Shown in pieces: positions 45,230-56,917 of a DNA stretch of 64,000 bases. Within the stretch, counting starts at the first letter, position 1. Every line of letters begins with the position of its first letter. The notes beneath the pieces were generated by a model. That model was not told the origin of the DNA and made no database searches. It worked only from the letters and a program-made list of their open reading frames with translations. Origin of the DNA: Apostichopus japonicus (lineage: Eukaryota; Echinodermata; Holothuroidea; Aspidochirotida; Stichopodidae); the NCBI RefSeq assembly GCF_037975245.1, contig NC_092563.1:4957501-5021500 (forward strand), read 5' to 3'. Made by a program: the position numbers and the translations under genes.

Positions 45230-46327
45230 ATGTTTATCAACGCAACAGATCTGATACCGTTGGAGGTTTCACCATTAACGAACATCGAGCGCATAATCTT
45301 GGCGGTACTGTGCGCAGTAGTCGCCGTATGTGGTATCCTCGGCAACGGTTTGGTCATTTTAGCGGTGTGGTTTTCGCGTAGATTGCGGACAGCGACCAAC
45401 GTTTATGTGGTCAATTTGAGTTTAGCAGATATCGTGACCTGTCTGTCCGTACCTATCTATGTGATGGCCCTTATGTCCTGGGAAACGTGGCCCGGGTCCG
45501 AGTTGCCATGCACACTGGTTGCAGCTCTGTCGATGATATGTGTCGGATGTAGCCAATTTACTCTAGCAGGAATAGCACTTAACCGTTACGTTCTGGTCAC
45601 CAAAGCAAGGGACGTTTATACCAGCCTATACTGTAGGCGCAACCTGGTCATTTCTACTATGGTCACGTGGTTGATTCCAATACTAGCGGTGACATTGCCC
45701 CTCTTGTTTGGAGTTGGTGACCTGGGCTTTGACCCCAAGTATTCTCGTTGCGGACCAAAACATACGGAATCACATACATACGACTCTATCATGGCCCTCG
45801 TACTGTACCCATTGCCGTTTGGCACGATCATCATATGTTACATTAAAATATTCGTTTTCGTTAAACGCCATTGTCAAAACATGGCGCCGGCAACTTCCGA
45901 ACATTCAACTTCATCCGTGGCAGTGAACAAAACAAATGACGTCGTCGTCACCCTTGGCAACCGTACGGAAAGCAACGCGCTGAATAATCAACACGCAAAG
46001 CAACTGCGCAAACGCTTTAATCGGAGACAACATGAGATAACAAAGAATCTGTTTTACGTTGTGTGCGCTTTCGTCATCTGTTTGACACCATATTCCGCGA
46101 TGTTGTTGATACCTGGAACAGACCGTTACGTGCCCTATGCTGGAGTCATGTTTCTCCTAAATAGTGCATTGAACCCGGCGATTTATGCAGTGAAACATCC
46201 TCACTTCAAGAAAGTCTTTAAAGCTATAGTGAAGATGGAACTATCGGATATTCCAGAACCGGTCTCATTTATCAGAAACGCCAACCCTAAACCAACAAAG
46301 CCATCACTCTCCTCTGGAGACCTATAA
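45230..46327 (+). CDS. Class A orphan GPCR, Trapped-in-endoderm-1 / GPR84-like
   Basis: Intronless, 365 residues, seven membrane segments. The open frame extends 5' to 45110 without any ATG; 45230 is the first ATG (A at -3). Motifs: glycosylation site NAT (4-6), GN in TM1 (38-39), LSLAD in TM2 (63-67), Cys94 and Cys174 for the extracellular disulfide, NRY (118-120) in place of DRY, TM4 Trp147, CLTP (284-287) in place of CWxP, NPAIY (315-319), and FKKVF (326-330) as helix 8. A long third cytoplasmic loop (about 212-272) has two further NxT/S sites and basic RKRFNRRQ before TM6. NRY with NPxxY suits the Tre1/Moody/GPR84 group, and melatonin receptors also have NRY. Ligand unknown. AATAAA at 46515-46520 is a plausible poly(A) signal. 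Confidence 0.9.
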   Translation: MFINATDLIPLEVSPLTNIERIILAVLCAVVAVCGILGNGLVILAVWFSRRLRTATNVYVVNLSLADIVTCLSVPIYVMALMSWETWPGSELPCTLVAALSMICVGCSQFTLAGIALNRYVLVTKARDVYTSLYCRRNLVISTMVTWLIPILAVTLPLLFGVGDLGFDPKYSRCGPKHTESHTYDSIMALVLYPLPFGTIIICYIKIFVFVKRHCQNMAPATSEHSTSSVAVNKTNDVVVTLGNRTESNALNNQHAKQLRKRFNRRQHEITKNLFYVVCAFVICLTPYSAMLLIPGTDRYVPYAGVMFLLNSALNPAIYAVKHPHFKKVFKAIVKMELSDIPEPVSFIRNANPKPTKPSLSSGDL

Positions 46328-46514
46328 ACTTTCATCCGTGGTCCGTAAACCTTCCCGAGTAAATGTCAATGACATTTACTAACGTTAGTTACGTTACTGT
46401 GTTTATGCTGTTAACCTAAACAAGCCAAGCGTACTTTCCGGCCGAGTATCTTTGACATTCAAAGATTACACGGAGTATCATACGCTCAACGCAACTTCTT
46501 CACACAAACCAGAA

Positions 46515-46520
46515 AATAAA
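46515..46520 (+). promoter_or_regulatory. Probable poly(A) signal of the GPCR gene
   Basis: AATAAA about 190 nt after the stop, followed by GT-rich sequence (GGTGCAATGTGCATG). Confidence 0.5.
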
Positions 46521-49500
46521 GGTGCAATGTGCATGTAATAAGTCTCTCGTTATACTAGTTTGCTTGCAATATCTTTTACAAATTTTCATCCCGAATTTTG
46601 TATGCAAATTAGGTTCGTTCGCCATGAAAATGTTGAAACTTGCTTGGAAGGATTCAATCTTTCAGTATAAAGTGCAGTAACTTTCCATATGGTTGTTTAC
46701 ACTATATACTACAACAAATTAACAAAGTTAACAACGAAAATGAAGTCAATTTCCAAGATGATGCTCTGTTGTAGTAATCGTTGCTGGGTGAGGGGCGGGA
46801 GGGGGAGGGGGGGGGTCGTATGTATAACTCCGAACAACAAAGTACTGAATGAATTATGACGTCATAGTTTCAACTAAACATTTCACTGGATCAATTACGC
46901 ATACGTTTCTACTCTTGGAATACGTGAAACTGTAAATAGCTGAAACATCTGTGAATGGTAACCCGGGATCTATTTAATATCTGTTTTATTATGTTTATAC
47001 AATAATTCGATTGGACGATTTAAATATTACATATATAACGCAACGACTTCAACGTCACTCCCTCATCGACTTGGACCATATTAGATATTGTTTACGTCAT
47101 TAAATTTAATTTTGATTACGCCTTATTTTAAGTAGCTGCAATAAAATTAACGTAGTTTATTGTAGTTATTCCGGTATCGTTTATAATATTACCGAGTAAT
47201 CCATATTTATTTTAAGGATAACGGCATGTTCAAAGTTCTCATTTCTGACATTCTGAGGGACCTGCATCAAATGGCCTTCCAAATGACAGAATTTCTTTTA
47301 AATCTTTTACCGTATCCATGGTAACTGGTAATTGACAGTGTCAAACTTTGTCTGTTCTCGAACTCAGTAAATTGAAGTCGAGGTAACCTATATACCTAAA
47401 CCCACCTGACTATCGGTGAGAGATGTAAAATATAGACCTAGATCAATTTGTCATCTGGCAATTCTTTTATTGAAGACCGTTTCGCGTTCAAGTTATGAGT
47501 CGTGCGGTTTTGTATACAGTTTAGCATACTCAAATAATGAAGACTGGGGTTCCCAAAAGGGATGCAAAATAAGTTTCATAATTACCTAAGTATCTTTTTT
47601 ACACCACCAAAGATTTCAAAAAGCCGTACACACCATTTAAGTTTTCGCAGTTTTTAAGTTAAGTTCATCTTTTAAAGCAATCTTTCATATTCCCTTAATA
47701 TCCAGAAGCAATATACACTGTTGCATTACGAAGAACAAACGAACAAACAAGAGGTTACCCCCACACGTGGGACAATTGCATCTGCCGTTGACATTTACAA
47801 ATAGAGAAAGAATTTGCAGCATTCTTTGTGTTTCTAAGATCTGAAGGTATGGCCATTCAGATGAATGTCGTTTTAAGTATAAACAAAGTCACTACATTTT
47901 GATATAAGAATTCTGTGGTTTTCTAAATGGTTGAGTGGTTTACTGGTCTTGTTTTATTGTCATATTTTATTTTCATAGAGCCACAAGTTGTTTACACTAT
48001 CCTTGTTTTAAGACCACAGTCTGACAGCGCTCTTACCAAGATCCGAATCTCGCGGATGCGGCGGTTATAAGCCAATATTTAACGGCTTGCTTGGGGGGGG
48101 GTGGAAGGGGGGTGGAAGGGGGGTGTCTTGTAGGTTAGGTCATAATGTGGTTCTCCTAATTTGGCCGTTCGGTATTCTGTTATGCAGCCTGTCTGCTGCT
48201 ATTAGAGTAGTCTTGGCCAAGTCGTTCGAACTATAAGTTCGTACAAACTACATGCAGGCTCAGAGTTCGTTTCTGCCTATCACGATTTATTTCGATTTAT
48301 TTTAAACCAGTATAAATATAAAATATTTATAAATAGGCGTACATCAAAACACAGGTCTTGTTAAGATTAAACAAATGATATGGTAAATGGTAAGTGAAAG
48401 AAATAAGATTGTTAAATGGTTTAAACATAAAATGATGAAACAGTCATTACTGAAACTATAATAAAGGTTCTAAACTATCAAATTGTATAAACATTGCTTG
48501 CCCACTGTATTTTACATGCCCGCGGATCTCTCCGATTATAGTATCAATCGAAACCGTTGCCACAGGTGCACTCTGGGCAGTACAGCAAATAGATACGGGA
48601 AAAAACCTTTTTGCAAAAGAAAGGTACAGTAGGCTGTTCGTAGTTCATACTATAGTCTTCACAAGACTATTATTAGAGTAGCAGCTTCCTGATTCTAGTA
48701 GGGCTTCACATACATGTGTATACCCACAATTTAGTGTGAAAGGGCAAATAGCTCAACAACCAAAAAAGCTAAGATGTCATACATATAAGTTTAATATGTG
48801 CGTAGTTATTTCATTAATAAGGAATCCAATTTTGTTACAGATTTTTTCCTGTAACACATAGAACCAACATGGTTTTTATCAACGTATTGTGGAAATAATG
48901 AGTCATTTTTATAAAGAGTTACTCTATAAATGAAGATACTGACGTGCTCCAAAACATACCATAATTACTCAGACCTAACTGCATTACTGAATCATAGTGT
49001 GAATCACGAAAACTGGGCAAGTTTGACCTCTAATGACTGTTTATGCAGTTATCACTCATACACATAACACATGGCCCTGCTAGGCGACGCACATGAGATG
49101 TGTGTGTGTGGGTGTTCGGGGTGGGGGGGGGGGGCGGAGTGAGGGGTAACTGGGTGGTTGGGGTGAGCGGGGCCGGGCAGTGCGTGTAACTCCACGCAGA
49201 GAGAGGTACATGCGGAAGGGAGTGGATTTCCCACGTGGATTGTTTGTTGCACGCGCTCCTAATGCTTGGATCCCGTGCATGCCAGGTGCATAGCTCGCAT
49301 TGGTTTCCCTCAGTCCAAGACTTCCCCCAACCCCTAGTCTCCGTGAACAGCCGTTTGAAGCGTCGTCAATAGTATCAGACAGCAATCATCGCTTGCGAAT
49401 GGTTAAAGTTATCTACACATGGCTGACAAGGCCACACCCAAAATGATGATATAGTGAAAGCAGTATGAATCGCCTCCAGTATCTCGTGTTCCTAAACGAC

Positions 49501-50814
49501 GTGCGTACATCAATTTAATGTACACCGAGCGCCTAATCCCTGGTAGGGTAAATATAATACTTCTGAAATTTAGATAAAACAGATCACATTTTGACACAAA
49601 GGGCTGGGCAGAACATTCATGTTTTACGTCAAGAAATATTACACCCGATACAGCTTATTTGGTATCAAGTAACGTAAACACATTTTTATTGATATGTTAC
49701 ATTGAGATCAACGAGACCCACGGGTCTGAAAAATGCAAAGTTATATCGGTGGCGCTATGCTAAAACAGAAAGAAAGACAACCCAACGCATTCACTGACAT
49801 GGAATAGTTGTTACCCAGGTGATGGAATCAATGCTTGTCGCAGTACACAATGCGGGCAGGTTGTGGTGGAGTAAGGGGGAGAGGTTGGGTTAAGGGAGGG
49901 TCAGCGCTAGAGTGGAGGGGAGGGGGAGGTGTTGAGGGAGGGGGTCAGGGGAAGTAACACAGACCCTAAATTAAAGTTAATGTTAAGTTTTGATTAAAAT
50001 ACCACAAGTTGGGTTGTGCATGATTATCAGCTTAAGACAGGAAGAGGACATTCCTAAACTAGTCACGTACTCTAATTTGCTCTATCACCACCCACATCAT
50101 TTAACCCTTCCAGATGGAAACCTCTGATACAGCTATTTTCACCCGAAAATTCTAGACAGAATGTATAGGCTCAGACATTTAACAAAATTATTTACTTAAT
50201 CCTGGTTCGCCTTTACTTCAGGGTACACAACTAACTTTAAATGTCATTGGCATCTTCCTCAAATATTCTAGAAATGAACAATATAATATTGTCCACCCAT
50301 GTTGAAACTTAAAGAAGCATTTTACTGTAACTCTGACAGCATTTTCACTCACTGAGACATTTACTTGTCTAACCTCAACCCCTTCCCTTTCTCATTGTCT
50401 GGAATAACCTCCAGGTTTTGAACTTCCAGAAAAGTACCTGGGCAAGTTTGAATGATCTTTTAAAAACTTCAACAGAGACAAGAAGAGAGAAAAACGACAA
50501 ATAATTTCTGTCTTAGATGAATTATATTGACAATTTTGAGAACTGTCAACGAAAAAAAAAGAAAATGAGAAAAGCATTGTGAACATTTGATTGAAGATAA
50601 AACATCTTAAAGCAATAAAAACTCAAAATGTAAATAAAAACAAACAAAAAATTTGAGAGGATATGAGAACCCCCAAGGAAAAAAAAAGAGAAAAAAAAAG
50701 CAAAGTACATTTCTGCCGGCAAACATTTCTTGAAAAATAATAAATCTACATAAATTGAGACTCTTACAATACATCTACAATACCTATGTTACATGCTTTT
50801 GTGTGTTTCTTTCA
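46521..50814. other. Intergenic, no gene seen
   Basis: G-rich tracts at 46793-46816, 48091-48126 (tandem GGGGGGTGGAA), 49118-49150 and 49866-49950. No recognisable frame. Confidence 0.5.
48091..48126 (+). repeat. G-rich tandem tract
   Basis: Three units of GGGGGGTGGAA, G-quadruplex-capable. Confidence 0.7.
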
Positions 50815-52490
50815 TATGCTATATAGCATACGTATAGCATACACTATATAGCATACAGCATGGCATATATCATAGCATAAAATATAACAGAGTTGTAACA
50901 ACTCATTTCATATTTGAGGTTGAATCACACTCACTTGTTTTCCTGTCTAGAATCATCAAAAGTTGACTTGGTGTCACTGTTTTATCTCTATCGGGAAAAA
51001 TCTTCACAATCTAGTCCAAGCCACAATACTTTGATTTGAGATGTGATTCGTTACAACACTGGTATGTATATAGCAGTAGTATGCACCCAATGGACAGATT
51101 CAATGATAGACAGCGTAGCATTGACCCAGGCAAATGATAATGTAGCATGATTTCAGCGTATATTAGCAGATATATATGATTATGTAACTGTCCCATGATG
51201 GCTAAATGTATGCATATATCCTATAACATACAACTAATGTAATGCATATAGTATCTAGTTGAGTGTGTAGCTGAGTAAACAATTAATACATTACACCACA
51301 AACGTGATACGTACCAATGATACATACTCCAAATATGCCATAAAAACTTGATACACCATACAGCATTTATTCTGTATTACACATGAGTATGTACTCAATA
51401 TCACGTAGCAGAGACTTGATACAGTGTACAACATATATCCAGTATGATCGCTGAGGATACTCACATAGCATACACAGATGAGACCATATGTAGGAAGATA
51501 GCATAAAAGCAATTCATAGCCGAACATCATGACAGAAATTACCTACATCATGGCATACAGTACATATCAGAGACCACATAGCACAAATGTAGGAAGATAG
51601 CATAAAAGCAATTCATAGCAGAAAATCAAGGCATTACACTCCTGGTATAGCATACAGGCTTGTTATGACAGAAACTATATATATCATTGCATGCACATAT
51701 GATCATATAGTGTATATGTAGGAAATAGCAGAAAAGCTAGCAGAAAATCAATTTAGTACATTATTGATAAAGCGTACAGGCTTGTTATGACATAAACTAT
51801 ATATATCATAGCATACATATTAGATATCATATAGTGTATACATATTAAACAGCAGAAAGTTAATTCATAGCAGAAAATCAATTTAGTACATTATTGATAT
51901 AGCGTACAGGCTTGTTATGACAGAAACTATATATATCATAGCATACATATTGGAGATCATATAGTGTATACATGGGAAAATAGCAGAAATCAATTCGTAG
52001 CAGAAATCAATTCGTAGCAGAAAATCAATTTAGAACACTCCTGCCTGATATAGCATACAGCCTTGCATTGACAGAAACAATGTACTGTACAGCATACACC
52101 CAAGAGATCATATAGTGTATGAGCAGAAAAACAGCAGAAAAGAGTAAATTCTTAGCAGAAAACCAATTGACCACTCCAGATAGGACATACACATCTGATG
52201 ACTATGACAGAAACTACACACGATAGCATCAAACACCTAATAGATTATATATTGTATCTGCTAAATGACACCAACTTATACTTGATTTAATCATGGCGTA
52301 CTATTAACGTACTATGTAATCCTGCTTTTACATTAATGTACTTTATACATGATAGAAGAAAATACATCAGCATAGCATAAAGTAGTCTGATGATATCCAG
52401 AGTGTGCAATACAAGCATACTACATTCAATAGCATACACCTCAAAACCATAGCATACAACAACTGATGTATCGCATAGCATGAATATATA
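50815..52490. repeat. Degenerate satellite-like array rich in ATAGCATACA
   Basis: Units of about 100-150 bp recur. CATACAGGCTTGTTATGACA at 51651 returns as CGTACAGGCTTGTTATGACA at 51773 and 51903 and, decayed, at 52054. AGCAGAAAATCAATTTAGTA and ATCATATAGTGTATA recur within the units. GTAGGAAGATAGCATAAAAG occurs at 51488 and 51591. The outer parts keep only the ATAGCATA words. No evidence of coding. Confidence 0.75.
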
Positions 52491-55400
52491 GCATGAATCT
52501 TATAAAAATACCTCTAACCAAGTTTGTATGTGATATCTGCAATTGTTTCAAACTAAATACACTACAACAGCATATATATATAAATATATATGATAATAGT
52601 AACATCATAGAATGTTCTATAATAGCTATGATTTCAGACTATGACTGTATTGAGTACCAGGCCACTGGAATGATGCCAGAATCAATCTACCTAAATGGAA
52701 CAGCAGAATTGTAACCTCTGTAAAAAATGAACTCACTCTGTAACAACAACTACAAGTCCCAATACTATTAAAACAGATTGAAATCCTTGTTTTCTCACTA
52801 TAAACAAAAAAAGTGGGAACAGAATTTACAGAAAACCAGTAGTTTGTTAAACCTATGATTAAATGATAAAAAATGACCCCCCGTCCTCATAACCTCATTC
52901 CATTAATGCCATCGAATCTTTTGGAGGTCATAATTTACAAGAAATCTGCACACATATCAACATTTGTCGGAAAATGGTTTTCAAAGTGCCAATAGCTGTT
53001 CATTCATAGCGAGTAAACAATTTTCTAAACAAGGACGCAACAGAAAACAAGCCAGTGTTGCGGTCATATTTTGAAGTGGCAGTATATACTACTCACAGCT
53101 TGCTAGCAGTACAAGTTCACATTTTGTTTGGGATATAGCCTAGAAAGTGGAGAGAGATTATTTGGGCTTTATGAGGACAAAAGGCCCACCCCTTTCACAA
53201 ACTAAAATCTTTGAAAGGACAGTATTTCAAACTACAATTTTTTATTTTCAATTTATAAAAGGGCAGGAAAGCCAGTAAACACACACACACACATACATGG
53301 AGCAAGACTGTCCCTGTCCAATTACCAGAATCTTTCGACATTAACGTTCGCAAAGACAAGAGGAGACTAACAGATAAAAGTGACAAATTGCAACCAAAAT
53401 GACCAATTCTTCCCAATCATTTTTGTCATACCAACCCTGCCTTTCTGAATTAAAATGAATGTGTAATTAATACTGATACTTGTTTATCTTATTAACAGGT
53501 TTTAATCTTAAATACAAAATTATTGAACAATTAGGGAAAGAAAAACAATGATTGTTAAACACCACCCCAACAACTTTTGGAAACAGAAAAGGGAAGAGTG
53601 AAAAAAAAAACATTGTTCACAAATACTGGATGAAAAAACTCTATACATGCGGGGATGGGGATTCCTTCTATTACTTCCATCAAATAGACTTTATTGCACA
53701 TAAAAAGGCTTATCATACAAAAAACAAAAACTGACTGCGACTTCTCTTGCTGCTACTAATAATAATCAAACATAACAGCAGACAGAACTCTTTGAAAAAT
53801 CCCATCCTTCTTCTTTAATTCTATGATTGGTTATTTCTGATAAAAAATTATATTGTTTTCCATAATTTTTGTCAAAGGAAAATTTACAAGAAACTAAAAG
53901 AAGTAAGAAAGAGTAAGTTTGCGTTAACTTAATTATTATCATAATTTTTTTTTAAACCAATCACAAAATTTATCGGTGTGGTCAGTGTTAAGAGGTTAAG
54001 AAGTCACTCTAGTTATGGATACAGTGAGGGTGCAAATGTTGTGAGAAGGCAGGTAAAGCGTGCACGTGATGTAAATTTTTATCCAAAACTAGCACACATT
54101 TCACTGCATTATGGGAACCACCAAATGTCTGAAATTTACATTTGCACTCTCATTTTATCACTTAACTTCCATCTTAACTATAAAAAAAAAAAAAGGAATA
54201 AAGCTAACTGCTCTCACCCATCAGGATAATGCCACAGATGTGTATTTTGTACGTTAAAATTAGCCAGCCCAAACTTTGCTTTCACATTAATCCTCCCCAC
54301 CCCCCCCCCTAAAGAAAATCCTCCTCTTAGCCATACTAAGCCACAAAATGATTGACTTTTATTTCACAATTTATCATCACATTTTACAAAAACAGCAAAG
54401 TTCCTTTTTTTCTAGTCACAAATTGACATGAATATGCTATAGTCAATATATAGCATTTAGAAGGACAGGCCAGCCCGCCCCCCACCCGGAACAAAAACAG
54501 TTTTGACTAAATGAAAAGAAGAATATATCTAATCATCCTGCTGAAATGATGCGAACAATTCATACATTGCAGTTTTTTTGACATACTGATAATTGAAATA
54601 TCAAAGAGATTATAACACAAGTGAACTATGAAGTCATAGTTGCACACTGAATGAAAATATATATAAATATATATATATTTTTAACTTAACTGCTTTAATC
54701 CTTTGATTGGAGAGGGTTTCAATATTTGCTTTTTGAGATGTACAGTCATTGATAACCAAATATCCATTGTGTATTCACCTGTTTATGCCTCCCAATTTTG
54801 CAGTCAGAAATTAGCCGTAAGTTTTAATGAAGAGATGTATAAAGTGAATTTTTCTGTGTGCATCTAAGACATCACTCCTGTTTGCTTCAAAGTTCACCTT
54901 TGGTACAAAATGTGTCAGCTTCAAATGTTGTTATCTCGAAAGACAATACATAGGAATACGTAGGAATTGAATTCACGTAACTTTCCACCAGGACGCTGAC
55001 GAATGTGCTCCTCTTTCTATCGATTAAAACCAGTTTTATCTCCGTTCAATTTGATACAATTTGATACTATTCTGTCGTTTTCTCTCATCAGACACGAAAC
55101 AGCTGCTAATTCCTTCAAACTTCTTCAGAGTGTCATAACTTATAATACCTCGGTCATGATTCCCAAGTCATCCATTTTAAGCAAACAGCTTGACTAAAAA
55201 TGAAAATTAAAGGAGTCTCTTCCCCACACAGAGATGACTCAGTGAATTGATGCAAGGATTACAATATATGTAGTAAATGAACACACAATGGAGTGAATGG
55301 TTACAATTTTAAGTTTCTTATAAAATACTTCAAAAGCCCCTTTCACTGTGATCTACTTGGATACTTCCCGTCAGTCATAATTTTTTCATAATTTTTACAT

Positions 55401-56734
55401 CTTGATTTTGTAAACGCAGGACCAGTCTTTTAACGATATCCTCTGCATTGTGAGATACTTCTGGAAAGCAGATAAAAAATATTCATGTTACCCACAACAT
55501 CTTTAAAATAATGACGCTTTTAGCATGGTGCTGTTAACTACATGATAGACAAGTTTATTTCGGTCGAGTAGAATTTTTCACGATTTCTGGATAAGATAAA
55601 AAAAAATAAATAAAAAAAAAAATAGATGTGGAACAGAATGTTTACTGGTTAAATACACTTTTGTTGTTTACTGGTTAAATACCAAACATTTGTGGTTGTA
55701 TTCTTTTCTTGTATACATTTGTTGTTTTGTTTTTCTCAGCTTTCAGAAAACCTTACAACACCATCAGGACCATAAAACATTCTTCTCCACAAACGTAAAG
55801 ATTTGTTTTTTTTTTAAATAAAAGCTGTCAAAATTTAATTTTTTCCATAATTAACTGTAAGAGAATAAATATATATATATTTAGTCAACTCTGTCTAAGT
55901 AGTGGTTAGATGGTACGATGTTCAAGTACATACACAATTATGCAGAGAGAAGCATATGCAGGGCTCTCATTGTGCTGACAGTTACCATGACAACTTGAAA
56001 TGTCATTGTACCTCCACTGCACCATACCCCTCCACCCCTTCCTTCTCTCTCCCTCTATCTGTGGAGGGGGGGGGGCAGGATGAGTCTAACAACAACACCT
56101 GTTTTGTTGCATTGCTTTGAAACTTTTTTCTTCAATCTTTGATTATACAAATTTGTGACTGTTTTAAGTTGTGAATAATTTGTACAGCGATTCATCCCCA
56201 TTTGCAACCAGACTTTAACACCACTGCTCAAGCACGCTGCTCTCTTTGCCATGTCCTCTTTAGCTTAAGTAGTAGTTTGAAAAATATGGCAACGATCCAA
56301 GGTAAAGAATAGATTTGAAGAACGGTGGATGCACTAGACTAGAAAGAAAGCAAGTCATTCATAAGCACTTCAAGGTACAATGAGGTAGTCCTAGCTGCAC
56401 CAACATGTTAAACCCAAATACCATCGACCTTCCCCCCTCCCCCCCCCCCCCCGTTAACCTCCCATACTTATCATAGCCATAGCAACTGTACAAGCCAACG
56501 ACAAGAAACCTCTTACGATGTCTATACTCACATTTTCTGGTTATGGAGGTATCGTGAGGTATTGTAGCGCAAAAGTACTACTAAATTCCTCACCATTACC
56601 TTAAATGGGTACTATTAAAAATAAAATTAAAAAAACATAAAAAAAAACGGGTAAAATGGCTATTTTCCCCATCTCTATTTTACTAGCTAAAACTAGTTAA
56701 CCTTTACTGGGCTTCTTACTCTTAGAGATTTATA
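52491..56734. other. Downstream of RBL-like gene, no gene seen
   Basis: Should contain the 3' UTR and poly(A) site of the minus-strand RBL-like gene. Several minus-strand AATAAA words exist and I cannot choose one. (CA)n at 53278-53294, A and C homopolymers around 54181, 55600 and 56430. Otherwise featureless AT-rich sequence. Confidence 0.45.
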
Positions 56735-56917
56735 TTAAACACCCTCTGGAGTACCCTGCTGTAGATTCTGCAGCCGCTTCACCACGATGCTGCCACCAGA
56801 ACTATTCAGCAGTTTGGACTTCTTGGACGGACTTTCGGACCCATCTTCCTGCAGCAGGGCCCGTTTCTTGTGGACTGCCTCCTTGGTCCTCAGCATTCTG
56901 TTGATATCGTTGAGGTT
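56735..56917 (-). CDS. RBL-like terminal exon
   Basis: Acceptor ATGCTTGCAG. NLNDINRMLRTKEA, then SESPSKKSKLL and SIVVKRLQNLQQGTPEGV before TAA; matches the DINNMIR, SPAKR and LLKRLQD features of the p107 C-terminus. Confidence 0.93.
   Translation of the reverse strand, partial: NLNDINRMLRTKEAVHKKRALLQEDGSESPSKKSKLLNSSGGSIVVKRLQNLQQGTPEGV

Noticed and set aside
50815-52490. CRISPR-like array
   Set aside because: Units are degenerate, of uneven length and without constant repeats and unique spacers; the genome is eukaryotic.
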